Below are positions 32,286-43,591 of a stretch of 64,000 nt of DNA, piece by piece. The position numbers and the translations under genes are program-made. Origin of the DNA: Agrocybe praecox (lineage: Eukaryota > Basidiomycota > Agaricomycetes > Agaricales > Agrocybaceae); contig OZ024842.1 in NCBI GenBank assembly GCA_964017145.1, forward strand, positions 2,108,001 to 2,172,000, written 5' to 3'. Position 1 is the stretch's first letter. Every line of letters starts with the position of its first letter. The notes beneath the pieces were generated by a model. That model did no database searches. It was not told the origin of the DNA and saw only the letters and a program-made list of their open reading frames with translations.

Positions 32286-35046
32286 CTAAAAGTTTGATAC
32301 TCCAGGTCTAAGGGATGGATTTTCTGGACGCCCGAAATCGCCTGCTTGGAAAAATCCCGCATTACCAAAATTCTCTCCCCGAGGTAGTCTCCCGGGCGGG
32401 GAATCCTGTATGCGAGGGCCTGCAGGTGGCACATAGGTGGCGTCTCCTTGAGGCAGAATAATTGGTTGTACTGGCATGGTATAGCGAATTTCTAGTTCCT
32501 CCAACACAGTTTTTAAGTACCTCATGAATGCCGTTCTGCGCGTCCATCTTCCTCCCCAGTCTTGCCAGTTTGGTCGGTCTATAGAAATAATTGTTATACT
32601 GGAGAGGTTTCAAGATAACCGGATTGCACTCACGTTCTACGCTAACATTCAGGTAGATGGCATTTTGATATTCCATTTTGTCGATGTTCAAAGAGCAATC
32701 GGACCATTCACGGTTATTCGCGTTGATATAAGCAACAATTTTTATTTTCAGTTGTTCGATGGCTTCCATAGGTGTGTCATATGAGACAATCAATTGTGTT
32801 GTTTCCCACCTGCAAAACAAGCCACGTATCAGAACCAACTCGGATGGGATATATTGAATATACCCACATAGATTTACTACGGCGCACGTTGTGAACAAGC
32901 TTCGTGCTGGATAATAATGAATTTGGAGCAATGATTTGTTGACCGTCTACCCTGCGGAAAGTCGTCGAAAACAATCCGAACTCTTGGACAAACAAGACCT
33001 AAAGGTCAAGTCATGTTAGCCCATTCCACAAAGATTTTAAACAAAGGGATGTGTCCTTACTTGATCATCAATCATAACAAGATCCCCAACGTCGAATACA
33101 TGCGTCGAGAAGATAAAGATCAACTAAAGGATAACGAATTTGGGATTAGAGTTGGTAATAAAGAGTATAAAGGTACACACAGATTCGAAAAGTGTTTGAG
33201 CGGAATTTCCGAATATAAACGAAAATCCAAGGACGATGGTGCCCAAAGGAACGAGTGATGCAAGCGTATTGGAACGATTGAAAATGAGTAGACAGACGAA
33301 TATCATTATGACCAAAGCAATGGATATTAACACAGCGTCGAGTTTGGCGACGATTGATCCAACATCCTGTTGGGGTAGGTGGATTAGACACGAGTGAATG
33401 TGAACTATAGCTAAAATTACCTTGAGTCCAGAAATCAAAGCCTTGCGTTCCTCGTAAATACGTTGTACTGCTTCGCGCATTTCACGCTTCGATATGTCAC
33501 CGTTCCCATCTTTGTCAAAGATAGAAAAAGCTTCATGCTAGAAGCCAAAATATATGTTACAAATATTTTCGTAGTGTATAGAGAAAATATATGCTTACAG
33601 CGTCTGTTGTTGTTGCAAAGTAAGGATAGAAATCTGTGATGAAACCGAAGAGATTTTGAGTGCACGCCATAACTAAACGAGGTCCGAGTTTCCTGACCTT
33701 CGACGACAAGGTGTGCTCTTGGTGGACTGACGTCGCTCAAAGCGCTAAACAATTTCCTTGCTAGCCTTCTTGCCGAGTGCGTTCCTCCCAAATCTCCCTG
33801 TTGATTGAACTTGGAATTTTTCAAAGCAATTTGACCGATTGCCCCACCAACCTGATTGAAAGGGTATTAGCACTCATATCGACAAAACCTTTAATTAATC
33901 ATTTACTTGATCAACAATCACTGCCGTCATTTTTTTCCTTCTCCTCCTGGGCTGCCCACTGGGTTTGGGTGAAAATAGTCGGGAGGAGCTGGGAGGAGGC
34001 GTCCCAGGAGAATTGCCGTTGCTCTCCACCTCCTTTGGCGAGGTGCCCGCATGGGACAAGTCGACCGATGGATTCGACGCATGAGCTTTGTGACCTCGTT
34101 TGTTATATGGGCTCTTTTTGAGCATAAACGGTTGAGCGTTAGAAAGATAATCCAAGGCCTTCAGTCCCATTTGGTTTTCAGCAATACGATCCGCAAGAGC
34201 TTTCTGGTGGAAATTGATAGCAACAGCATGAAGGAATAGCTTCTCTACGAAAATGACTATCCCAGCTGAAAAAAAGGCCTTGTGAAACGACGTGAGGGAG
34301 TCTATCGGGGATGATACAGAGACGTAATGGGGAACACACCTGCATGAAACGATTGACAATGGTCCAGTACGTCCCAAAAGGCTGGTAAACTGCTCGAAGA
34401 ACTGACAAAGCCACCCAAGCCCATGTAATGTCAAGAACCAGCTTCAACCAGCTTTTAACGGCCATGACGAGCTTCAAGAAATGGATTTAATGTGAAGTAT
34501 GACGTGTAAGCGTGTCGAATGGCGCACCTCGACTTGGATCTTGAGTCTTTCTATCTGTCCTCCAAATAGCCCTGTCACTACTATCACCATATTCGGAATG
34601 GAATCTACGACGATGTATGTTGCGCATGCAGCAAGCCAGATTATAGTAAACCAGCTAGACCAAACGTGAACTTGTGTTTTGATGATGCTTTCTTGAAAGC
34701 GGATGTTTACGACGATAAGTGGAGTGGCACAAATGGCTCCCCCCAATAAAGCTATGATGAAGACCCGCACTGGCCTGGCAAGCTTCATGAAAGCAAGCCA
34801 TAGTCGACGTCCTCTCTTTGCGCGTATCAGCTCGGCATTGTGGGTATTAGCGTTTTCATCTTCAGACCAATTAAAGTCATCGGATGAATCTGTGCCAGTG
34901 GTATCAGAGGAGGAATCAGCGACTGGCTCTTTAAACACCTCTGTACGTAAAGGTGGGAGGAAATTGTCGTTGAATGTGCGACTATCTTGACTATCATCCT
35001 TTCGAATGGGTGGGGTAGGCTTTCGTAGGTCGCCTTTGGAACCCAT
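32286..35046 (-). CDS. MscS-type mechanosensitive ion channel with EF-hand
   Basis: A eukaryotic MscS-like channel of the fungal Msy1/Msy2 type, which in S. pombe sits in the ER and controls calcium and volume in hypo-osmotic shock. Order: Ser/Asp-rich N-terminus, TM helices (LARPVRVFIIALLGGAIC, SSWFTIIWLAACATYIVVD, KLVLDITWAWVALSVL, FSAGIVIFVEKLFLHAVAI), a linker with PRRRRKK, then an EF-hand loop reading DKDGNGDISKREM, followed by the pore region (VLISIALVIMIFVCLLIF, LVPLGTIVLGFSFIFGNSAQTLFES) and the MscS beta domain FDVGDLVMIDDQVLFVQEFGLFSTTFRRVDGQQIIAPNS. The EF loop has all ligand positions (D, D/N, G, D, E). About 800 residues. A 64 bp intron interrupts the sequence between the ARKLF block and the EF-hand. 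The C-terminal tail is Pro/Gly-rich. Confidence 0.9.
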
Positions 35047-35312
35047 CTTGTGGTTGGCTTGACCCGGATCCGGTGAGAGAATGAGTTAAAGATATTAGCG
35101 GAAAGTTTAGGGTATGTGGTCCAGGACCCGCTAACGGAGGAATGCACCCTCAAAGGTTGAATGTGTCATATTATAAAAAGGCAATGTCGGCTACTTCATT
35201 CGCTGCGGATCAAATTTTAAACGCTCCAGCGCCAAGACCAACCCTCGTTAGTTCAATAAAAAGTACAACTATCTACTATACAATGATTTAATAATAAAAT
35301 AAATACTAAATA

Positions 35313-38300
35313 CTATGTTGGAACATGTAACCATTGATTTTTGGAAGATGTAAACGAAATAGGATCGTCTTCCCATAATTTCCATATAGATCGAAGTATA
35401 TCTGCAGCCCTCGGAAACTGGTGGTACCAAGGATTTCTATCCACCTGAGAAAAGGTATCACCTATATTGGACAGTCGTGGATCGAAAAGATGAGAGAAGC
35501 TCTTGGAGTCTGAACCATATAATTCGGCGTTGAATGGGTCATAGTATGTCGTGAAGTATTGTCGAGAGAAATGATTGCATATTCCCCTGTCAAGTGGTTT
35601 AGCAAGAAAACCTCCAACGTTGAGCTCGCAAACATACCAATACATAAGTAGGAAGGAGAGTAACAGAATAATCATAGTCATAGTGTAGAAGCGCCATCCA
35701 ATCTGAGGACGAGGCGAGGAGTCTACAGTCTAAGAGAATATTATCAGGCCACCATATGATTGCAAAAATGAAATGTTGGAGCATACCGATGACCTGCGTG
35801 CAGGGATATTAATAAAGGTGGAGCCGGATTTTAATTTTTCCCTGGCCTTACGAGCTTGCTCCGACGCAGCCTGTAGCTCCTGAATCCGTTTTTGAGAAGC
35901 TGTGTCTTCCTCATCCCTAATGATTTACGCGTTAGTACGCGATTAATAGTGCGCATGGAAACCAGGGACTTACTCTTCTGTGCTCCCAAAATCATCAGCT
36001 AGGTCATCAAGACCACGTCGAATGCGTGAAAAGAGCTCTCGTCGTCCCTCGCGAGGGAGTTCTCGAGATATCTTGCTTTCTTCTACTTCAACTGAAGAAG
36101 TATCCGGGACATCGACCTCGCGTCCCAAAGCATCAACAATTCGTAGCATACTCTTGCTTCGATTGGGACTTTGAGGCTCCAATTCCTGTTCTCTCCCAAA
36201 AGCGTCGACTACTCGTATGCTAGAAGTCTTGGATCGACGAGGACTGCGAGGAGACAATGACAATGCAGATGGCGAAGAGGAGCTAGGTTGTAGATAATTA
36301 GACGATTCTGGAGACTCATCGATTTGCCTAAGTCGATCACTTGGTCCAGCAGGAGTTTCGGGATTGAAGCGAACTTTAAGAATGCTCTTCCTTACCGCAG
36401 GCGTGGCTAACCATCCTCCAGGCAGACCGGGTGTCTTTGGATCAAGAGAAACCCCTTTCGATAAGGTCGACATAGGTGTAAGTAGACCTGCATTCTGTTC
36501 GCTGTCGCCATCTCCTGCAAACCGACGATTCATAGATGAGGGACCTGGAGCAGGCGTTGCAGACCAACCGCCTGGAGGTTTTGGCGTTTTCCCGATGGCA
36601 GAGAAGTTGTCATGAGTCTCATGTTGCTCGAAAACACCTTCGCTAGTATAGTGGGAGGGACCTGGCTCAGGCGTCGCAAACCATCCTCCTGGAGGTTTAG
36701 GTGTCTTGCCAATTGTATCAAGATGGTTGTTATTCATATATTTACCAGGATTAGCGGGAGTCGATGGATAAATTTGGCGCGGTTGTTCGGCAGAATCCAT
36801 TTCTTGCAAGTGTGTTGATTCTCGCGAAGCGTTAAGAGTGGCACCCCTTCCACCAGGCCCCCTTGGTGTAGGCATCCGACGAGATTCCCCACCATCAGTT
36901 ACCTGGGACTTGGATGTTCGATTTCTTACTGGACTAACATCTGCTTCATCGCTAGACGAAGGAGTGGGAAGTTCAGGTAACCTCTCTGGTGGAGAAGGTG
37001 TACGATATTCCCTTCTGGCACTCTTCGGAGTAGAACGTCTGGGGGGAGTTGACGGTAATGATGCACCCTCTCTGCGGGGAGTATTTTCTTCAAGGAAGAG
37101 GCTCGGAGTACCTGGAGGGACGTCATATGATCCCTGCCTGGATGCTGGTCGAGGAGTAAGGCCAGAGTGCATGCTATTGTTAGCATTCATATCCGTATAA
37201 TCTTGACTACTTGCGCGTAATATTTCGCCTCGCGACGAATGGTCCATCGGTGCGGCATCTGCATTTGTATTAGAATACAGGCATTTCAAACATACATTAT
37301 TCGTAACGCACCATCGGTCTCAGGCTCCCCTTCATCCATATGGTTATCGTAATCATTCTGTTGGATCTGTGTTAGGGACATGCTGGAATATGTGTCTTGT
37401 TCCACGCTCAATCCAGATGGTTGGCTTGAAAAGTCACCCCTCGACCGTGAATGCGACCTGGAAGGGTTATTTTGAAGAACATCTGCGCTTTCATGATGTT
37501 TATTTGGAGATGTCACAGTTGAAGTTTTCATTTTCCTGGTCGAAATTGAGGATACACTGGGAGACGCAGGGCGCTTTTTAGACGGTGAAAGCAGAGGGGA
37601 TGATGTTCGAGATGAAGGCCGCCGGAGGCTTGGATCATTGTGATATGTGTTGTCAATGGTACGCAATGAGGAGGTACGATTTAGCGTAGAATTGTGTGAT
37701 GCAGACAATTGGGATGAGCCTGCATTCCGCGATTCTTCTTGATGTGTTATATGATTGGGACTGATCTCCTTAGAAGCATAAGAAGGGTCTGATTGCTGCC
37801 TCTGCGATTGTCTCATTTGACTTCTCGATTCAGGCCGCGTAATGTTGCCTTGAGTAAGCTGCTTAGAACCTGCTTGAGGCGAAGACGTGGAAGACTTTGG
37901 CGCAGCCTTGGATGTCTCTTGCCACACAGAATCCCAATCGAGTGTTTTTCCTTGACCAGCATTTCCGGATCCACGACCAGGAGTAGCGGAAGAATGACGA
38001 CTACGGGAAGCGGAAGGCGCGTCCTGGAGTGGGGTACGGCTACGTCCCTGAGGGGAAACCTCATGACTATATTCCACTCGATGGTTACGATCGTAATGCT
38101 CAGTGAAATCATGAAGAGATTCTTCGACTTCGTCACGCTCTCTGAAGGATTGAGAACGTGCATCAGGAAAGTATGCCGACTGATCTTGATCAAAGCCGGA
38201 TTGCAAAGACTCTTCCACCTCCCGTTGTTCCATGAAAGATTGGTGCGATGGAAAATTATCCTCTTCGTCGATCTCAGATTTCAAGGATTCCTCCACTTCT

Positions 38301-39905
38301 TGCCTATCATAGAAGGACTGCGAACCAGCATTATGCAACCTAAATGAATGGTCTGGGCCGATATTAGATTGCAAAGACTCCTCCACTTCATCTCTTTCTT
38401 CATCGGAATGAGATGTGCGGGTATCTGCATGAGATAGTCGGCTGCGATGAACAGTCGACTCGGCGTTCTTCTGGCTGTCTTCCGTGGGTCGTCTATCTGT
38501 GGTAACATTACCGTATCCTGTCAATAAAATCAATGAATATGAATATGATGGTCGTGAAAGGAGTTAAGCGACAGACTGATTGGCCTTGGTGTTAAACTAT
38601 ATCGTGGTTTAGAACGGGAAGCTGTTTCGACCTTCAATATATATAAAGTAGGGACGGAGGGATTGAAACTCACATGTGTGATGGGATCCATCGTCAACAT
38701 CGTCATCCGCATAGTCATGTCGAATGTTCATTTTTGAAGTCGGAATGATTCCTTTGCGGGGAAACACGGGAGTAGACACTGCATAATAATGAACACGGGA
38801 CGAAAATTGCATAAACATGACTTACTCGAACGATTGTTACTCGATTCCCCTTCATAACTATCCATGCCCTCTATTGCTTGCTGCATCTCTGTATCTTGCT
38901 CGAGTAAATCTAGACGAACGTCAGTGTTTATCTCCTCCACAGAATAATGACAAACTTGAGTGAAGATCCATGTTAACAGACATTCTCATAGACTGCTGCG
39001 GGGTACTTGTGGCTATTGGCGGTGAAGCGTGTGAAACGTCGAAGTCGCGTAACATGGTGGCAGTCTCGTTACTAGAATTATCTGAGTTCCCCGGTGTTAA
39101 CGTCTCGGAAAGGCGGGTTGTGCCAAAAGGTTTCAGACTCACTAGACGCGTCTTCTCTCCCAGGGATCATAAACGATTCGCTGAAGCGTTCGCGCAGGAA
39201 CGCAGCGGTAAGAGGTTGCGTAGTTGACTTGGACCGTGATTTCTTCTGACTTCGACTTGTGGATACCACTTCAAATGATCGGTATTCAAAATATAGTTGT
39301 TCGAGTAGATTTTATTGCTTACTATTGGTTTCGTCATTGTCGTCATCACTTAGACTCCGTGCTTTCCCTTTATCGATCGTCCTATCATATTGTGCCACCC
39401 TACTTGATTCAACCTCGCTTGTGTCGACGCTATTCCGCCGTGACCGTGTCTTGAGTGACCTACCACCTGGGTCTTGACGGGCCTTCGAGAAAATGTCTTT
39501 CACTATCTCCTGTGCAACACTCGGAGTAGCAGATGCATGTTCAGACATGTCATAATCCGACTCGCGTTCAGAAGGGTATTGATCTGGAGTTTGTGATGGA
39601 GTGGGGCTCCGGTTTTCATTGGGAAGGCGCGAAAGGAGGGCACGAAGTACTGCAGCAGGATTCTCTGCACGCGTAACAGTGGACGGAGTCGATACTTTGG
39701 ATGTAACTGTTGGTTGTTCACTGGTTTCTGACCTGGCCATGTCGTGTAAATCCACATCCACAAGTTGTGATATTTCGGGAAGACGAGATGGGCCAGCAAA
39801 ATCAGTTGTCGCTGTGCTTGACCTGTTTTGATCACTGTATGAAGGGGCTTTCCTGGGCACGCGAAGCCTTGGAGTGGTCATAGTGGTGGTGTAAACAGCA
39901 GACAT
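35313..39905 (-). CDS. large repeat-rich, tail-anchored protein of unknown function
   Basis: About 1,300 residues over eight or more exons, start at 39905 (MSAVYTTTMTTPRLRVPRK). The sequence is largely disordered, Ser/Pro/Thr/Arg-rich, with two kinds of repeat. (a) SFxxRxEVEESL units, four copies (38119-38400). (b) KTPxxPGGWxATP units, three copies (36400-36720), the last running into VRKSILKVRFNPETP. Further C-terminal, IRVVDAFGREQELEP and LRIVDALGREVDVPD form a pair of short repeats. Then comes a coiled-coil stretch SQKRIQELQAASEQARKAREKL, a single hydrophobic span IILLLSFLLMYWYVCEL, and a short end with NPWYHQFPRAADILRSIWKLWED. The topology suggests a type II or tail-anchored protein with a large cytosolic or nuclear part, for example at the nuclear envelope. 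I do not recognise the family. A possible extra ~50 bp intron near 35584-35636 would shorten the region right after the span. Some exon borders are estimated. Confidence 0.72.
36370..36725 (-). repeat. triplicated PGGW repeat in coding sequence
   Basis: Three in-frame copies of a KTP..PGGW.ATP motif, spaced about 45-55 residues apart. Two are nearly identical (IGKTPKPPGGW) and the third is diverged (KTPGLPGGW). Each is followed by a Pro/Ser tail. Confidence 0.85.
38105..38400 (-). repeat. fourfold EVEESL repeat in coding sequence
   Basis: Four in-frame units with the core EVEESL, spaced about 77-90 bp, each preceded by SF and a charged residue run. They look like degenerate tandem repeats of about 28 residues. 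Confidence 0.8.
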
Positions 39906-40150
39906 TGCGCGCGTGGTGTCTAACAGCGTCTAAGGATCAGATTCATAATGGAAAGTGAAGATGGGTTAGCCGGCAGGCGCCGACAGCAACAATTTGAATC
40001 AACAAAGAAATGCGCATCACGTGGTATCATCCCTTCCGACGCGATCATTACAATTTGTATTACAATGACGCGACATACAAATAATAACAATACTTGTAAT
40101 ACAATGTAGATTACATCTCCAGCTACGGTATAGGAGAAAGGTAAATAAAT

Positions 40151-41356
40151 TCAATCTCGCCCGCCTGTAAACCTCTCCACCAGGTCCTTCCAGCAAGCAC
40201 CGAGTTGCATATGCTCACCCTTGCAAGTCTCGAACACGATTCCACCATGTTCATCCAGCTCTCGCAGGCCTATCCAATTCTCGGTGTAAATAGCTTGATA
40301 CCGCATCGGAGCTATACTAGGTGATTTAAATTGTGATTCAGTGAAGACCTTCTGTTCTGTGTTCGTCCTTGCGCTTTCCGACTCTTCTTCAATGACTTCT
40401 GCACCGAACCACGAGCTTTCCTTTGGCACCACTGTCTTGTCCTCCGTGAATAAAACAAGAACAAGATTCTCCAGAGAAGACAAGTTATGCGCGTAGGTAC
40501 CATTGCGCGAACCTGGAACTTCATTATTGATCGAAGTCAGGAAATGGTTTGCAGACAGGTATTTTTCGTAATTCCAAGCATCGCGGAAATATTGTGCCTA
40601 TGAAATTAAACGTAAGAATGGGCAATAGATAAGCAAAAGAACAACGCCAGTTACCTGAACCAGATTATTCTGTGCCCATTCTCCGTAAACCGCTTGCTTG
40701 GCTGCCCTTCGGGCCACCTGGCAAAGGAAGTCATATGGTCGACAGCCTGGAATATCAGAGATTCCCATATGCTGAGATCCAAAGGTGATCAAATTATTGA
40801 CAGCAGGAGAATTGTAGCGCTCGACGTATGCTCGCATGAACTGACCACCTGCGATGCGTTCGTTAGACAAGCCCAGCTGAATATACATCAAATCGTCAAA
40901 CAAGTACCTTGAGAAAAGCCTATCGCATCAAAACCACCTTGAAGTTCTGGTATACTTGAAAGTTGTTCTGCTACAAAGTCTACTTGCTGGTCCACATTAC
41001 CGTACTATATTTTCGATGACTGAGAGAAACATTTGTTGGCACGAAGATAAACACGCACAAATCCTGCCCGTTTATCCTTGTCAAGATCTTCATCCAAGTA
41101 AACCAGGTGTATGAATATTCCAGGGTGCACCTCCTTGATCAAAGATGCAAACTCGAGCATGCCTGGCGAGGAATGGGAGTCGCCTGGTAATTCAGGGGCT
41201 TGTGTTCAGAAACGCAGACGAAACCACAGTTGAAAGGTGCACACCAAGTCCATGCCATATTACCAATGGTCGAGGTGCAGATGATAGCAAAGGAAAAGCG
41301 AGAATGTCTACAAAAGCGAAGGCTATAAACAATATTAGGCGCAACAAACTCATCAT
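40151..41356 (-). CDS. PPT1: palmitoyl-protein thioesterase (PPT1)
   Basis: A lysosomal/vacuolar alpha/beta hydrolase that removes palmitate from cysteines. N-terminus MMSLLRLILFIAFAFVDILAF is a signal peptide; mature part starts PLVIWHGLG (the oxyanion strand). The nucleophile lies in GFSQGG, built by splicing GGFDAIGFSQ to GGQFMRAYVERYN across an intron at about 40851-40915. Then NNLITFGSQHMGISDIP, CRPYDFLCQVARRAAKQAVYGEWAQNNLVQAQYFRD, YLSANHFLTSINNE, NLVLVLFTEDKTVVPKESSWFG and a C-terminal HMQLGACWKDLVERF that supplies the histidine of the triad. About 300 residues, the usual length. Start: two adjacent ATGs at 41356 and 41353; the first is chosen. A longer upstream reading without its own initiation codon in the signal-peptide context is rejected. 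Confidence 0.93.
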
Positions 41357-43591
41357 GGCCCGCAGCAAAGTAGTGTTTTGCTCGAGTCCGTCCGGCAACA
41401 TATCGCTTGATACGGTAGGCTCTTCCCACGAGGTAAGACTTAGGCTCGTGACCAGCCGTTGCCTGTCAAACTCCGCTATGTAAATGCCGAGAGCAGCCGC
41501 GAACCTACCCCGTCTCACAAACTTGTACCTGTGCGCCCGAATACGAAGAGACGGTTGATCGCTTCACAATGCACCAGTGCCCGGCCCACTGTACTCTTGC
41601 TTATCCATAGACACTCGCCCCACTCTGCTGGAATTAACAAAATCTCACAGGTCTCCTCGCCACACCTGCCCCTCACTATCTACTATTGAATAGTAACGAC
41701 AAACTGGTGTTTCCACTTCTTCTCGATTTTACTTCAAATTGATGAAATTCCACTCTTTCGACCCAAATATCACTCCTGTTCTGCAAGCTCAGGTAAAATG
41801 TATATTTATTGAAAATAATATCCTGTGTACTTGTTTATACAATATATAATATATACAAGGAATTTAAAGTAAGTAGCTTCGGTACGGTGAGCTAATAAGT
41901 ACATGAAGTACATGTGGGTGGGTGGGTGTGCACGACGCAGCTACTTGCTGAGACGGTCGTGTGAGTGATGCAGTCCACCGCCACTCACCATTGCTCGGCT
42001 GGACGCCGGGGCCGACCATTTCGGAAGACCATAGCGTCTGAGCCAACGCTCTTGTTTGATCTGCACTCTCCTCAAAGAATAATACCTACATCATTCGGAG
42101 GATCCCCCGCTGCCTTTCAGTCCTCAAGGCTTCACGAGTGACCGGACACCTTAGTTTCGTGAATTGCCGCTTTATATACTTGCCTTTCCGTCCACTTTAG
42201 GCATTATAAAATAACGGATTGCCTCGACCCGCTTTGCCCCCGAACATACATACCAATTGAAGATCATCTAGCCAATGTGCCAACGCGCCCGTATGCTTCT
42301 TGAACTTCACACTCGGAGTTGAGAAGGCTCGGCTTTGTGAAAACGGGTTTAGCAGTGATCAGGCCTCAGACCTTCAGGAGTCCACCCAAGGTACTTGTTC
42401 CATGTATTTGTTGGGCACGATGTGTATGGAGAAAAAATTTCTTAGCCATTGTGGATATTAGCCACAAGACCAATTGGGTCTTCGCGTTGGACGACTTAAG
42501 AGTCCGAGAGAGCTTTTCTAGGATGACATATAATTCGGGGTCGTACGACCTCCGAGTTATCGAAAGTTTCAAAGATGGGCCACTTAAACGGTATGCCGCT
42601 ATCGGTTTTAATCCCAGATTATGACTGTTATTAACTCATAAATAACGGTGTTCATGTATTAGATACATATGCACATATGCCCTGGTGCTTGTGGTATTTC
42701 GTTCAGCCAAGCTGATATGCAGTGTTTATTTCATCTTGAAGCCGTCGCCCAAGACTACAGATTTAAACGGCCCTGGATATTCACGGAAGTATAGAGCGCT
42801 CACAAGCGATAAGACATTGTATCCTTTTGGAATGATGCCTGAACACGCAGAACAATTCCGTTATCTCTTTCATTTCAGTGACTGAAGGAGAAAGCTATCC
42901 ACACGTAGCAGCGCGTCCATTTTGAACGCAGTTATCATGGTGCGTTATTTTGTACCTGATACCTCTGATGTCAAACTCTGGAAGTGCATTAATATATACG
43001 GCAGCTGACTGCACTGAACTTAAATCAGACGATGGCATTTTTTTCCCATCAACTGAAGAGACGCGATAATTTATTTCTACATAGTGAACGGACCAGAGGC
43101 TTGGTTGGATACAGCGATAAAAACACGAGCAGCAAACAAGAATGGTTCCGAGCGTATCCGATAACCAAAATCAAAACTACGTTTCAAAGTTACTAGCAGA
43201 ACCACAAGATCTCATGAATAGATCTCTGAGGTCTCACGTTGTCCAACGACCCACGCGGCCCCTCATTCAACACCATTTTTGCCAGATGTTAACGGTATTT
43301 TGTGCTGAAAAAAAAAGAGAGAAAAAGGAATACTGAACAGGATTTGTAGGAGAGCAGTGGCGCATGAGTGCCGACACGAAGAATATTTTGCGAAAGGCTT
43401 TTGTCTGCTTTTGAACGCACTTTTCCCTACGAAGGAAGTTTGCATCGGTATCTATACATAGATATGACAGTACCACATGCTAACCTCCGATAGCGCCAGC
43501 ATTTATTAAGGAGACGCTCCCCCCGCTGCTAATCGTCGGTTCTTTGCTCCTGCCCACCTTAAGCTGCTTACCCTCAACGGTATCTGCCAGA
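41357..43591. other. 2.2 kb gene-poor region
   Basis: No gene can be supported. It contains a first-exon-like stretch at 41743-41793 (MKFHSFDPNITPVLQAQ followed by GTAAAAT), an AT-rich tract near 41795-41860, a minus-strand TATATAAAG-type element near 42173, and short frames at 42319-42624 (+) and 41864-42046 (-) with no recognised match and irregular composition. The promoters of PPT1 (minus) and the first CNT gene (plus) must be here. Confidence 0.4.

Noticed and set aside
41864..42046. 60-residue minus-strand frame
   Set aside because: No similarity recognised; no supporting features other than a distant TATA-like element.
42319..42624. 101-residue plus-strand frame
   Set aside because: No recognisable domain, irregular composition, no splice context; likely chance.
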